Of a stretch of DNA of 64,000 nt, positions 43,278 through 51,715 are shown one piece after another. The notes under the pieces were generated by a model that searched no databases, had not been told where the DNA came from, and saw only the letters and a program-made list of their open reading frames with translations. Within the stretch, counting starts at the first letter, position 1. Each line of letters begins with the position of its first letter. A program made the position numbers and the translations under genes. This stretch comes from VRUE01 sp963729995 (GTDB taxonomy: Bacteria; Actinomycetota; Thermoleophilia; Solirubrobacterales; 70-9). The stretch lies in contig CAVSPF010000003.1 in assembly GCA_963729995.1 (NCBI GenBank), positions 1,178,001-1,242,000 of the forward strand, in the 5' to 3' direction.

Positions 43278-43894
43278 GAGTTCTTGATGACGATGCCCTC
43301 GAGGATCTGCGCCGCGTTCTCGGTGGAGTCGATTGCGTTCTCGAGCACCGCGAACATGTCCTTCCAGCGGATCACGACCATCGGGTCGATCCCGTTCGAG
43401 AACAGCGAGGCGACGGCGTCGCGAGAGATCCGGTCACCCTCGTTCTCGAGCCGGTGTATCTCGATCCAGTAGCCGTCGAGGCCCTTGAACTCACGCAGGT
43501 GCTCCAGACCCTTGGCGAGCTGCTCGCAGGCCTGCACCAGCACCTTGGTCAGCACCTGCGCCTGCTCCATCGGCGCCTCGATCTGGTAGAGGCCGAGGAA
43601 GTCGGCGGCCTCCTCGGTGTAGTCGACGATGTCGTCCATCTGGGTGGCCAACCCGTAGATGTCCTCGCGGTCGATCGGCGTCACGAAGGTCGAGTTCAGC
43701 CGCTGGATGATGTCGTGGGTGATCCGGTCGCCCTCCTGCTCGGCCTTGAGGATCTCCCGGCCGAGGCCACCATCGTCGGGCCAGGTGCCCATCATCTCCT
43801 CAAGCAGCCGCGCCGCCTGCAGCGTGTTCTGGCCCGCCTCGATGAAGAGCTCGAAGAAGCTGCTGTCCCGAGGTAGGAGGGAGAAACGCGCCAT
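43274..43894 (-). CDS. DUF47/PhoU-like Pit accessory protein
   Basis: 206 residues, all helical. DREDIYGLATQMDDIVDYTEEAADFL near 78-103 (in parts) and RLENEGDRISRDAVASLF near 150 are the paired E/DxxxD metal motifs of the DUF47 (YkaA) branch of PhoU-like proteins. Such proteins bind metal clusters and modulate the adjacent Pit transporter. It follows ppk by 27 bases and overlaps pit. Confidence 0.93.
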   Translation of the reverse strand: MARFSLLPRDSSFFELFIEAGQNTLQAARLLEEMMGTWPDDGGLGREILKAEQEGDRITHDIIQRLNSTFVTPIDREDIYGLATQMDDIVDYTEEAADFLGLYQIEAPMEQAQVLTKVLVQACEQLAKGLEHLREFKGLDGYWIEIHRLENEGDRISRDAVASLFSNGIDPMVVIRWKDMFAVLENAIDSTENAAQILEGIVIKNS

Positions 43895-43921
43895 CTGCGA
43901 ATCCTAGTCGTCGCCTCAGCT

Positions 43922-46024
43922 TCAGCCGGTAGCCGCCGCGAGCTGCTCTGCCGCGCGTGTCGCGTGGCGCTCGCAGAGTTCCCCTTGCACGCTGCGCCGT
44001 TCTCCGGGGGGCGCGCTGAGCCGCTTCCAGACACCGTCCACACCGAGCTCCCAGGTGTTCGTGTTATCGGCGAAGCAGCGCTCCAGAACGTCGATCAGCT
44101 CGGCCCGTAGCGTCTCGTCCTCGATCGGGGTCACCAGCTCCACCCTGCTGTCGAGGTTGCGCGGCATCAGGTCCGCCGACCCGGCCAGGACGCGGCTCTC
44201 CGCGCCGCGCCGGAAGGCGTAGATCCGCGAGTGCTCCAGGAAGCGGCCGACGATCGAGACGACGCGGATGTTCTCGGACACCCCCGGAACGCCCGGCCGC
44301 AGGCAGCAGATGCCGCGCACGTTGAGATCCACCCGCACCCCCGCCCGCGACGCCTCGTAGAGCGCCTCGATGCAGCGCGCGTCGACCAGCGCGTTCATCT
44401 TCAGGGCGATCCGCGCCTCCTCCCCGGAGCGGTGAGCCGCGACCGTGGCCTCGACCTCGGCGAGGATCCGGTCGCGCATCGTGGTCGGCGAGACCAGCAC
44501 CCTGCGGTACTCGGCCGGGCGCCCGTAGCCGGTCAGGAAGTTGAACATCTCGGCGACGTCGGCGCCGATCTCCGGATCGGCGGTGAACAGCCCCAGGTCG
44601 GTGTAGAGGCGCGCGGTCGTCGGGTTGTAATTGCCGGTGCCGATGTGCACGTACTCGCGCACCCTGTCGCCCTCCCGCCGGGCGACGAGGATCGCCTTGA
44701 CGTGCGTCTTCAGCCCCGGGATCCCGTAGACGACATGCACGCCGGCCTCCTCCAGCGCCTTGGCCCAGTGGATGTTGGCCTCCTCGTCGAAGCGCGCCTT
44801 CAGCTCGACCATGCACACCGCCTGCTTGCCCCGTTCCGAGGCGCGGATCAGCGCCGGGACCAGCGGCGAGTCGTCGCTGGTCCGGTACACGGTCTGCTTG
44901 ATCGCCAGCACGTCGGGGTCGGCCACCGCCTGGTCGACGAAGCGTTCCACCGAGGTCGCGAATGAGTCGAAGGGGTGGTGGACGAGGATGTCGCCCTGCC
45001 GGATCGCGGCGAACATGTCGGCCGGCTCGTCGTCCTCCCCCTGCAGGCGCGGCTGCGTGACCGGAGTCCAGGGCTTGTAGCGCAGCTTGGCGTGGCCCGG
45101 TGCGTCGCCCACATCGGTGAGATCGGCGAGGTCGATCAGGCCGTCGACGTCGTAGACCTCGCGGTCTTCGAGGCGCAGGGCGTCGATCAGCTGCCGGCGC
45201 AGCTTCGGGTTCATCCCGGCCGCCATCTCGAGCCGAACCACCTCGCCGAAGCGGCGGCGGCGCAGCTCGTCCTGAACGGCCTGCAGCAGGTCGTCGGCCT
45301 CGTCGGAGACGGTGAAGTCGGCGTCGCGGGTGACCCGAAAGTAGCCATGGTCGATGACTTCGATGCCGGGGAAGAGCGCATCGAGGTTCGCCGCGATCGC
45401 CTCCTCCAGCGGGACGAACACCTCATTCCGCTCACCGACCCGCAGGAAGCGGCCGAGCAGCTCCTTCGGCACCTTGACGCGGGCGATGATCTCGGTGCCG
45501 CTCTCGGTGTCGCGCAGCAGCACGCCGAGGCTGAGCGAGAGGTTGGAGATGTAGGGGAAGGGCCGGCCGAGGCCGACCACCAGTGGCGTCAGCGCCGGGA
45601 AGACCTGCTCGTGGAAGCGAACGTCGATTTCACGGCGCTCTTGCTCGGTGGCGTCCTCGAGCGAGACGATGCGGATCCCGTGCTCCTGCAACTCGGGCCG
45701 CAGGGTGCCGTTGAAGCAGCTGTGGAGGCGACCGTCGAGCTCCAGCACCCGCGCCTGGATCGCATCTATCTGCTCGGCTGGGGCGAGCCCATCGGGCCCG
45801 CGGGCGTCGATCCCGGCGTCGAGCTGGTCGAACAGCCCGGCGACCCTGACCATGAAGAACTCGTCCAGGTTCGAGGCGTAGATCGCGCAGAACCTGACCC
45901 GTTCCAGCAGCGGTGCGTCGGGGTCCTCGGCCAGCTCCAGCACCCGCTGGTTGAAGTCGAGCCAGGACAGCTCGCGATTGAAGTAGAGAGCCGGATCGTC
46001 GATCCGGCCATCGTAGCGGTGCAA
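43922..46024 (-). CDS. ppk: Polyphosphate kinase 1
   Basis: 700 residues. N-terminal YFNRELSWLDFNQRVLELA, head domain, then two phospholipase-D-like halves. The phosphorylated His is in EYVHIGTGNYNP near residue 445. The second conserved segment KMNALVDARCIEALYEAS near 543 follows, and the C-terminus has SADLMPRNLDSRVE. It reversibly polymerises phosphate from ATP into polyphosphate. It is 18 bases downstream of the PHP-glycosyltransferase gene. Confidence 0.97.
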   Translation of the reverse strand: MHRYDGRIDDPALYFNRELSWLDFNQRVLELAEDPDAPLLERVRFCAIYASNLDEFFMVRVAGLFDQLDAGIDARGPDGLAPAEQIDAIQARVLELDGRLHSCFNGTLRPELQEHGIRIVSLEDATEQERREIDVRFHEQVFPALTPLVVGLGRPFPYISNLSLSLGVLLRDTESGTEIIARVKVPKELLGRFLRVGERNEVFVPLEEAIAANLDALFPGIEVIDHGYFRVTRDADFTVSDEADDLLQAVQDELRRRRFGEVVRLEMAAGMNPKLRRQLIDALRLEDREVYDVDGLIDLADLTDVGDAPGHAKLRYKPWTPVTQPRLQGEDDEPADMFAAIRQGDILVHHPFDSFATSVERFVDQAVADPDVLAIKQTVYRTSDDSPLVPALIRASERGKQAVCMVELKARFDEEANIHWAKALEEAGVHVVYGIPGLKTHVKAILVARREGDRVREYVHIGTGNYNPTTARLYTDLGLFTADPEIGADVAEMFNFLTGYGRPAEYRRVLVSPTTMRDRILAEVEATVAAHRSGEEARIALKMNALVDARCIEALYEASRAGVRVDLNVRGICCLRPGVPGVSENIRVVSIVGRFLEHSRIYAFRRGAESRVLAGSADLMPRNLDSRVELVTPIEDETLRAELIDVLERCFADNTNTWELGVDGVWKRLSAPPGERRSVQGELCERHATRAAEQLAAATG

Positions 46025-46042
46025 GCTCTGCGCTCCGCCTGC

Positions 46043-48382
46043 TCAGGCGGCGCGGCGGGCGCCGCGGCCGGAGATCGTGCGGTGAGTTCGCGTTTTGTCT
46101 CGCATATCGAGACCAAACGCGAACTCGGCGGGGGTTTGGCGCCTGGCGGCGGCGCCGAGCGCCTGCCTGTATCCGTCGGCGAGCTGTGTCAGCGCCACCT
46201 CCCAGGTGCGTGAGGTGACGCCGTGCACCGCCGCAACGCCCAAGCTGAGGCGCAGCAAGGGCGACGAGGCGAGCTGCAGAACAGCTGCGGCCAGCTGGTC
46301 GGGGTCAGGCGGACAGAGGATCCCGCTGTGGTGATGCTCAATCAGCGAGGCGGGGCCGCCTTCTGCAACCGCAACGACCGGCAGCCCACTGGCTCCGGCC
46401 TCGAGCACGGCCTGGCCGTAGGTGTCGGTGCTCGAGCAGAACAAGAAGATGTCGGAGCTCGCATAGGTGCGAGCCAGATCGTCGTCGTCGAGCCAGCCGA
46501 GGAAGGTGGCGCGCTCACCAAGCCGCGCTCGCAACTCGGCCTCCTCCGGGCCGCCGCCAGCGAGCAGCAGGTGCAGCCGCGGGTCGGCGTGGTGCGCGCG
46601 CAGGAAGCTCTCCGCGAGCAGGTCGATCCCCTTCTCGCGGGTGAGGCGCCCAGCGTAGAGAACCTTGACATCGCCAGGCAGGGAAGCGGGTCGCGCCTTC
46701 TCGGGGGTGAAGCGAGCAACGTCGACGCCGCGCTCCCAGCGCCTGATCCGGTCCGGATCGACACCAAGCTCCATGAGTGAGCTGTCGGCGGCCGGGCTGG
46801 GCGCGAGAACCAGCGAGGGAAGGGCGTAGAAGGCCTCGAGCAGCTGCCGGGCCATCGCCGCAAGGCCGCTGTCGCCGCTGCGCAGGCCGGCGTAGGACGC
46901 AAGCTCGGTGTGGTAGCTGGCCACCAGCGGCACTCCGGAGATCCGGCTGAGCAGGGTGGCGGCTACGCCGGCCGGACCGGGAGCGATGACGTGAAGCAGG
47001 TCGTAGTTGCCGTCGGTGAGGGCGCCGACCAAGCTTGGCAGGTCCGGCACCCCCAGCTTCATGCCCTCGTAGAACGGAACCTCCATCTCGGCTGCGGCGG
47101 GCAGTCGCTGGTCGACGCCGGCGTCGGTGCCCACGATCTCGATGTCGAAGCCCCGAACCCCACACTCCCGGATCTGCTGCACCGTGCGAGTGACGCCGTG
47201 CATCTGGTCGATGCCGTCGACGACCAGGGCGACACGGGGCGGTTCGCCGTCTCGACGTGTCAGCTTCGCCTTCTCCGCACCGAGGAAGATCGAGGACGGC
47301 ACGTACGGGATCGCCGGCACCAGCGCCTCGAACAGGCCCGCAATCGCCGCCGGCATGTCGCCGCGGCCGATCGCATCCGTGCCCGCCTCGATAGCGGTGC
47401 GCAACTGGCGATCGTGGATACGGCGCGCGCGACGGTAGAGGTCGGCGTGGGCGAAGTCGTCGGATTGCAGGTGCGCGATCAACTCGCGCCCGCGCAGCTC
47501 GAGCCCGATCGACTGCAGCCAAGCCTCCAGCAGCCCGCGTGCGTGGTCGGGGCCGACATCGGTGGCGATCTTCCCTTCGCGAGCGGCTGCCTCGCCGATC
47601 ACCCGCTTCACGATCTTCAGCACCGCTGCCGGGTCGGCCGGGCCGCTGGCCTCGTCCCCTCCATCGAGAACCAGCGCCCGGGTCGCCAGCGCCATCGCCG
47701 CGTGCGCCCACTTGGCTGCGCTGCCCTGTTCGCCACCCGCCGTGGCACTGCCGCAGCGAAGGTGGCGGAGAAACTCTTCCGGCGTGTCCGCGGCCGGCGT
47801 CTCGGTGAAGGTGCGGCCGATGTCGACGCCGGCGTGGTCGTCAGAGCCGCCGATCCCAGTCCCCTCGTGCGTTTCGACGTACAGGACCGCCGGCATGTTC
47901 AGCTCCGGGGCCCGCGACCCGTTGCGGATCTCCCAGATCGGGAACAGCTCGGCGAGGCGGCGGCGGTGGCGCCGCGTCAGCGGCGCTGCGACGTTGTAGA
48001 ACGGATGCGCCAGCGCGCAGGCGATCTCGTTCTCGTCAAGGTATGCGGCGCAGGCCTCGACGTCGCCGGCGTTTGCCTGCAGCCACTCGTGGTCTCCGGG
48101 AGTGATCCCGTAGCAGAGGATGTGAACCGCCTGGGACTCGCCGGCGAAGCGGGCGGTCAGCTCCTCGGAGACGAAGCAATCGGGACGGTCCGCCAGCTCG
48201 AGGCAGCCGTCGATCGTGTCGTGATCGGTGATCGTGACGAAGTCCATCCCACGCCGCCTTGCCAGCTCGTAGACCTCCTGCGGCGGGGTGGCGCACTCGG
48301 GCAGGCCAAGGGAGCGCTGGACCCCGAGCCGCGAGAGCTGCGAGGCGGTGGAATGGCAGTGCATGTCTACGCGGGAAATCAT
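46043..48382 (-). CDS. PHP-domain / GT4 glycosyltransferase fusion
   Basis: 779 residues. N-terminal PHP phosphoesterase (1-230): DMHCHST, ITDHDTIDG, ALAHPFYN and GIGGSDDHAGVD carry the metal His/Asp set. A linker helix region runs to about 370. The C-terminal GT-B glycosyltransferase (about 385-745) has DGIDQMHGVTRTV, YAGRLTREKGIDLLAES near 585 and the E-x7-E region SSTDTYGQAVLEAGASGLPV. The last 20 or so codons come from the palindromic repeat, so the native C-terminus was altered. It heads the ppk operon under a PHO-box. Confidence 0.88.
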   Translation of the reverse strand: MISRVDMHCHSTASQLSRLGVQRSLGLPECATPPQEVYELARRRGMDFVTITDHDTIDGCLELADRPDCFVSEELTARFAGESQAVHILCYGITPGDHEWLQANAGDVEACAAYLDENEIACALAHPFYNVAAPLTRRHRRRLAELFPIWEIRNGSRAPELNMPAVLYVETHEGTGIGGSDDHAGVDIGRTFTETPAADTPEEFLRHLRCGSATAGGEQGSAAKWAHAAMALATRALVLDGGDEASGPADPAAVLKIVKRVIGEAAAREGKIATDVGPDHARGLLEAWLQSIGLELRGRELIAHLQSDDFAHADLYRRARRIHDRQLRTAIEAGTDAIGRGDMPAAIAGLFEALVPAIPYVPSSIFLGAEKAKLTRRDGEPPRVALVVDGIDQMHGVTRTVQQIRECGVRGFDIEIVGTDAGVDQRLPAAAEMEVPFYEGMKLGVPDLPSLVGALTDGNYDLLHVIAPGPAGVAATLLSRISGVPLVASYHTELASYAGLRSGDSGLAAMARQLLEAFYALPSLVLAPSPAADSSLMELGVDPDRIRRWERGVDVARFTPEKARPASLPGDVKVLYAGRLTREKGIDLLAESFLRAHHADPRLHLLLAGGGPEEAELRARLGERATFLGWLDDDDLARTYASSDIFLFCSSTDTYGQAVLEAGASGLPVVAVAEGGPASLIEHHHSGILCPPDPDQLAAAVLQLASSPLLRLSLGVAAVHGVTSRTWEVALTQLADGYRQALGAAARRQTPAEFAFGLDMRDKTRTHRTISGRGARRAA
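46084..46126. repeat. Dispersed palindromic repeat, copy 2 (inside a coding 3' end)
   Basis: 19-bp arms 46084-46102 and 46108-46126 with one mismatch. It lies within the 3' end of the PHP-glycosyltransferase gene and is translated. The flank on the higher-coordinate side (gggggtttgg) is also shared with copy 3, so the element is about 60 bases long. Confidence 0.85.
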
Positions 48383-48444
48383 CGGCGTCTCCCTCTTTGG
48401 ATTCGTTCAGTCGCGACCAAGTCTTCGCCTACGGTGGCGAGAAT

Positions 48445-48488
48445 TTGTGAAGCAGTCGATAACGGCCGGTGAACATCCGGTGACCGTA
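48445..48488 (-). promoter_or_regulatory. PHO box: four 11-bp direct repeats upstream of the PHP-GT/ppk operon
   Basis: Read on the minus strand, heptamers GGTCACC, GTTCACC, GTTATCG and CTTCACA follow at exact 11-bp steps. GTTCACC is the core of the Streptomyces PhoP PHO box. It ends about 60 bases before the ATG at 48382. Confidence 0.75.
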
Positions 48489-48524
48489 ATCTGGTCGGAG
48501 CGCAGCAACCCGGCGTCATGTGGT

Positions 48525-48567
48525 GAGTTCGCGTTTTGTCTCGCATACCGAGACCAAACGCGAACTC
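48525..48567. repeat. Dispersed palindromic repeat, copy 3
   Basis: 19-bp arms 48525-48543 and 48549-48567 with one mismatch, nearly identical to copy 2 including the gggggtttggcg flank. It lies 18 bases downstream of the stop of the second CHAD-domain gene. Confidence 0.85.
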
Positions 48568-48585
48568 GGCCGGGGGTTTGGCGGG

Positions 48586-48999
48586 CTACGGAACGAGGGC
48601 TGTCCAGGTGCCGTTCTCGCTCGCGGCCCGCCAGAGCTCGCCGAAGTGCTGGAAGAGCAGCTCGCGGCGGGTTCGCAAGAGGATCTCGAGCGACTCGATC
48701 CCCACGGCTCGGGGCAGCAGCACGTCGCAGTCATGGAGGTCGCCGAGCACCCCTTGCAGCTCACTCGCGACGCGACGGGCCACCACCGCTTCCCGGCCGA
48801 AGCAGGTCTCGGTTATCTCCAGCACGTAGCGCAGCCGCTTGGCGGCGATCCGCATGTCGTGCTGCGCTGTCGAGGCGGCGGGGTCGAGCGCGGCCTCCGC
48901 GAGCGAGCGCAGCTCGTCCAGCCTGGTGCGGACGATCCGGGCCGCGTTGGAGCGCAGCGGCGCGCCCGGCTCGAGCCCCTCGACCGTGCGCGCCTTCAC
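48586..48999 (-). CDS. CHAD-domain protein, C-terminal half of a split domain
   Basis: 137 residues, start GTG 48999 overlapping the upstream gene's stop (GTGA). It holds the second CHAD half: SNAARIVRTRLDELRSLAEAAL, then QHDMRIAAKRLRYVLEITE near residue 47, with His and basic residues that bind polyphosphate in the family, then LQGVLGDLHDCDVL. Full CHAD domains are about 280-300 residues in one chain. Here the two halves total 295 residues in two coupled genes. Confidence 0.85.
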   Translation of the reverse strand: MKARTVEGLEPGAPLRSNAARIVRTRLDELRSLAEAALDPAASTAQHDMRIAAKRLRYVLEITETCFGREAVVARRVASELQGVLGDLHDCDVLLPRAVGIESLEILLRTRRELLFQHFGELWRAASENGTWTALVP

Positions 49000-49472
49000 C
49001 TCCCCGCCTCCTCCGTCAGCTTCGCGAGGCGAAGACGCAGCCTCTCGAGGCGCTTCTTCGCGAGGAACGGCGCCAGCGCGTCATTCGCCTGCCGCTGCTC
49101 CTCGCGCAACCGGCCGACCAGCGCCACCAGAGCGGCGCGATCCTCCGCCGGCGCCTCACTGACAAAGTCCTCGATGAGCTCGATCTGCACGTCGCGGTCG
49201 CGGCGCTCGCCGAGCGCGTCGGCCAGTGCCTTCACCTGCGTCAGCGCCTTGCGCCGGCGCTTGCGGCGGAAGCACGTCCCGAACACCTCGAGTGCGGCGC
49301 GCAGGCGGCGCGTCGCCACCCGCATGTCGTGGACGCGCTCGACGTCACCGAGATCGAGGACGCCCCGTGAGTGCTCGAACACCTCCGCTGCCCGCACCTC
49401 GACCACCCGCGCCGCCGCCCGCGCAAACGGCTCGTCGCAGTCGAAACCGGGCACCTCGCGCGCTCGCGCCAC
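48996..49472 (-). CDS. CHAD-domain protein, N-terminal half of a split domain
   Basis: 158 residues. It holds the first CHAD half: VERVHDMRVATRRLRAALEVFGTCFRRK near residue 47 (in parts) and ALGERRDRDVQIELI near 88. CHAD domains bind polyphosphate through conserved His/Arg/Lys. The gene is coupled to the next by a GTGA overlap. A sequencing frameshift splitting one gene is possible, but the exact 4-base overlap and the full combined length suit a natural split. Confidence 0.85.
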   Translation of the reverse strand: MARAREVPGFDCDEPFARAAARVVEVRAAEVFEHSRGVLDLGDVERVHDMRVATRRLRAALEVFGTCFRRKRRRKALTQVKALADALGERRDRDVQIELIEDFVSEAPAEDRAALVALVGRLREEQRQANDALAPFLAKKRLERLRLRLAKLTEEAGR

Positions 49473-49513
49473 GGGTTGAGGCTACCCGGTAGGCGCTGCA
49501 GCCCAGGCGGTTT

Positions 49514-50653
49514 TCATCGGGCCTCCACGGGTTCTCCGATCGGCTCGCAGAGGGACTCGGGCACCGCCGTGGTCGCGAGGGGCTCCTCCGGCCACCAGCG
49601 CCGGCGCAGCCAGAGGGCGACGTAGACGAGGGCGACGAGCACCGGGACCTCGATGAGCGGGCCGACGACGCCCGCGAGCGCCTGCCCGGACGTGGCGCCC
49701 CAGACGCCGACGGCGACCGCGATGGCCAGCTCGAAGTCGTTGGAGGCCACGGTGAAGGCGAGCGTCGCGGTCCGCGCGTAGCCAAGGTTCATGGCCCGGC
49801 CAATGGAGAAGCCAAGCACCCACATGCCGGCGAAGTAGGCCAGCAGCGGCAGGGCGATGCGGGCGACCGTCAGCGGCTCGGCGGTGATGTGGTCGCCCTG
49901 GATCGCGAACAGCAGAACGATGGTGAACAGCAGCCCGTAGAGCGTGATCGGCGCGATGCGCGGGATCACCGTGGACTCGAACCACTCGCGGCCGTGGGCA
50001 CGCAGCCCCCAGCGGCGGGTGAGGTAGCCGGCCGTCAGTGGGATTCCGAGGAAGATCAGGGTGGTCCGGCCGATCTCCCAGATGCCGACCTCGAAGCCCT
50101 GCGTGTCAAGGCCGAGCAGCCTCGGCAGGGCGTTGAGGTAGAACCAGCCGAGCAGCGCGTAGGCAACCACCTGGAAGATCGCGTTGAAGATGACCAGCAC
50201 GGCGGCGCGATCGGTGTCGCCGCCGGCCAGCTCGTTCCAGACGAGCACCATCGCGATGCAGCGCGCCAACCCGACGACGATGACGCCCGTGCGGTAGGCG
50301 GGCTCGTCGGCGAGGAAGATCCAAGCCAGCGCGAACATCAGCGCCGGCCCGACGACCCAGGAGAGGAACAGCGAAACACCGAACATCCGCCCGTCGCCGC
50401 GCATCCTGCCCATGTCCTCGTAGCGGACCTTCGTCAGGACCGGGTACATCATCAGCAACAGTCCGAGCGCGATCGGCAGGCTGACCGTGCCGACCTTCAG
50501 CTTGTCGAGGAAGCCGTTGAGGCCTGGCAGCACCGAGCCGAGCGCCAGGCCAGCGGCCATCCCGAGCGCGATCCACAGCGGCAGGAACCGATCGAGGGTC
50601 GACAGGCGCCGGATCACGGCAGCTTCGGATGAGTCGGCGGCGGGAGGGGTCAT
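49514..50653 (-). CDS. arsB: ACR3-family arsenite efflux transporter
   Basis: 379 residues from ATG 50653, ten predicted helices. ACR3 signatures: RFLPLWIALGMAAGLALG at the N-terminus, VGLARCIAMVLVWNELAGGD near 150 with the essential Cys of the transport site, and AFTVASNDFELAIAVAVG near 300. It exports arsenite. No arsenate reductase (arsC) or arsR is adjacent. It sits between exopolyphosphatase and CHAD genes inside the phosphate island, where arsenate would enter through Pst or Pit. Confidence 0.92.
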   Translation of the reverse strand: MTPPAADSSEAAVIRRLSTLDRFLPLWIALGMAAGLALGSVLPGLNGFLDKLKVGTVSLPIALGLLLMMYPVLTKVRYEDMGRMRGDGRMFGVSLFLSWVVGPALMFALAWIFLADEPAYRTGVIVVGLARCIAMVLVWNELAGGDTDRAAVLVIFNAIFQVVAYALLGWFYLNALPRLLGLDTQGFEVGIWEIGRTTLIFLGIPLTAGYLTRRWGLRAHGREWFESTVIPRIAPITLYGLLFTIVLLFAIQGDHITAEPLTVARIALPLLAYFAGMWVLGFSIGRAMNLGYARTATLAFTVASNDFELAIAVAVGVWGATSGQALAGVVGPLIEVPVLVALVYVALWLRRRWWPEEPLATTAVPESLCEPIGEPVEAR

Positions 50654-50702
50654 GGGGTGGCTTGCTCCCAGCTCATGCGATGCGGGCACCCTGACGGATT
50701 AC

Positions 50703-50750
50703 ATCGACAACTGCAAATAGATAGCCGTCGATCACGAAGTCCTCGACTTC
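50703..50750. promoter_or_regulatory. Inverted repeats in the ACR3 leader region
   Basis: ATCGAC (50703-50708) and GTCGAT (50727-50732) form one inverted pair; gaagtc-ctc-gacttc (50736-50750) forms a small hairpin next to it. They could be an operator and/or a terminator of ppx, which ends at 50758. Confidence 0.35.
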
Positions 50751-50757
50751 AGGTGAT

Positions 50758-51684
50758 CTAAGCGGCGAGCCGGGCCGGCGAGGAGCCGTTGAGGTTGCCG
50801 TTGAGGAGGTCGAGGATGACGCCCTCCCGCAGGCCGCCCTTGCCGATCTGCAGGGGCTGCCCGAGCAGCTCGGCGACCTTCTCCAGCAGCAGCACTCCGG
50901 TCGCCAGGATGCGAACCCGTTCGGGGTCCAGCTCGAAGCGCCGCGCCACCTCGGCGGCGGGGTCGCCCGCGAGGACGCGGATCCCCCGCTCCAGGGTCTC
51001 GTATTCGAGGACGGCGCCGACCAGGCGCCGCAGCGAGGTGGCGCTGCCGCCGACCGCGACCGCCTGCGCCGGGTGCTCGATCGCGACCCCCTCGAAGATG
51101 TCGTCGATGCGGTCGCGGACCTTGCGAATCTCCGCCGCCGAGGGTGGGTCGGAGGAGATCAGCTCGTCGGCCAGCATCCCCGAGCCGACCCGCCAGGAGC
51201 GGACCTCCTCGACCCCGCCGGGGACCGTGCCGAGAATCACCTCGGTCGAGCCGCCGCCGACGTCGACGACGCCGACCCGGCCCTCGACCGGATGTCCGAG
51301 CGTCTTGGTGGCGCCGATGAAGGAGAGGCGCCCCTCCTCGTTCTCGCTGAGGATGTCGACCGGGACACCCGAGACCCGGGCGATCTCCCGCACGGCATCC
51401 TCGCCGTTGGATGCTTCGCGGATCGCGGCGGTGGCGACGGAGCGGATCGTCTCCGCCCCGAGCTCGCGGGCGAGGCGAACCTGCGTGGCGACGACCTCTG
51501 CGACCTCCTCGACCTTCGCCGGCAGGATCGCTCCGTCGTCGTCCAGGGCCTTGTTGATCCGCGTGTAGGCCCGCTGCTCCATCATCTTCCTGAACTGGCC
51601 ATCGAGGAGCTTCGCGACAAGCACGCGCGTCGTGTTCGACCCGATGTCTATGGCAGCGCAGAGCATCCCGAGGGCATTCACCAT
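50758..51684 (-). CDS. ppx: Exopolyphosphatase / Ppx-GppA family
   Basis: 308 residues from ATG 51684 (51666 is the alternative). ASKHA-fold motifs: CAAIDIGSNTTRVLVA at the N-terminus, SVATAAIREASNG near 88, the phosphate loop VVDVGGGSTEVILG near 140 and AVGGSATSLRRL near 215. This short form corresponds to the catalytic domains only, without the C-terminal extension of E. coli Ppx. It degrades polyphosphate from the end or hydrolyses pppGpp. It follows phoU by 31 bases. Confidence 0.9.
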   Translation of the reverse strand: MVNALGMLCAAIDIGSNTTRVLVAKLLDGQFRKMMEQRAYTRINKALDDDGAILPAKVEEVAEVVATQVRLARELGAETIRSVATAAIREASNGEDAVREIARVSGVPVDILSENEEGRLSFIGATKTLGHPVEGRVGVVDVGGGSTEVILGTVPGGVEEVRSWRVGSGMLADELISSDPPSAAEIRKVRDRIDDIFEGVAIEHPAQAVAVGGSATSLRRLVGAVLEYETLERGIRVLAGDPAAEVARRFELDPERVRILATGVLLLEKVAELLGQPLQIGKGGLREGVILDLLNGNLNGSSPARLAA

Positions 51685-51715
51685 CTTCCCAGACGCCCCG
51701 GATATCAACCGTGGG

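Noticed and set aside
48996..48999. Split CHAD genes as a simple pseudogene
   Set aside because: Both halves keep their motifs and the 4-base GTGA overlap is the normal coupling signal used throughout the window, so decay is not the simplest reading.
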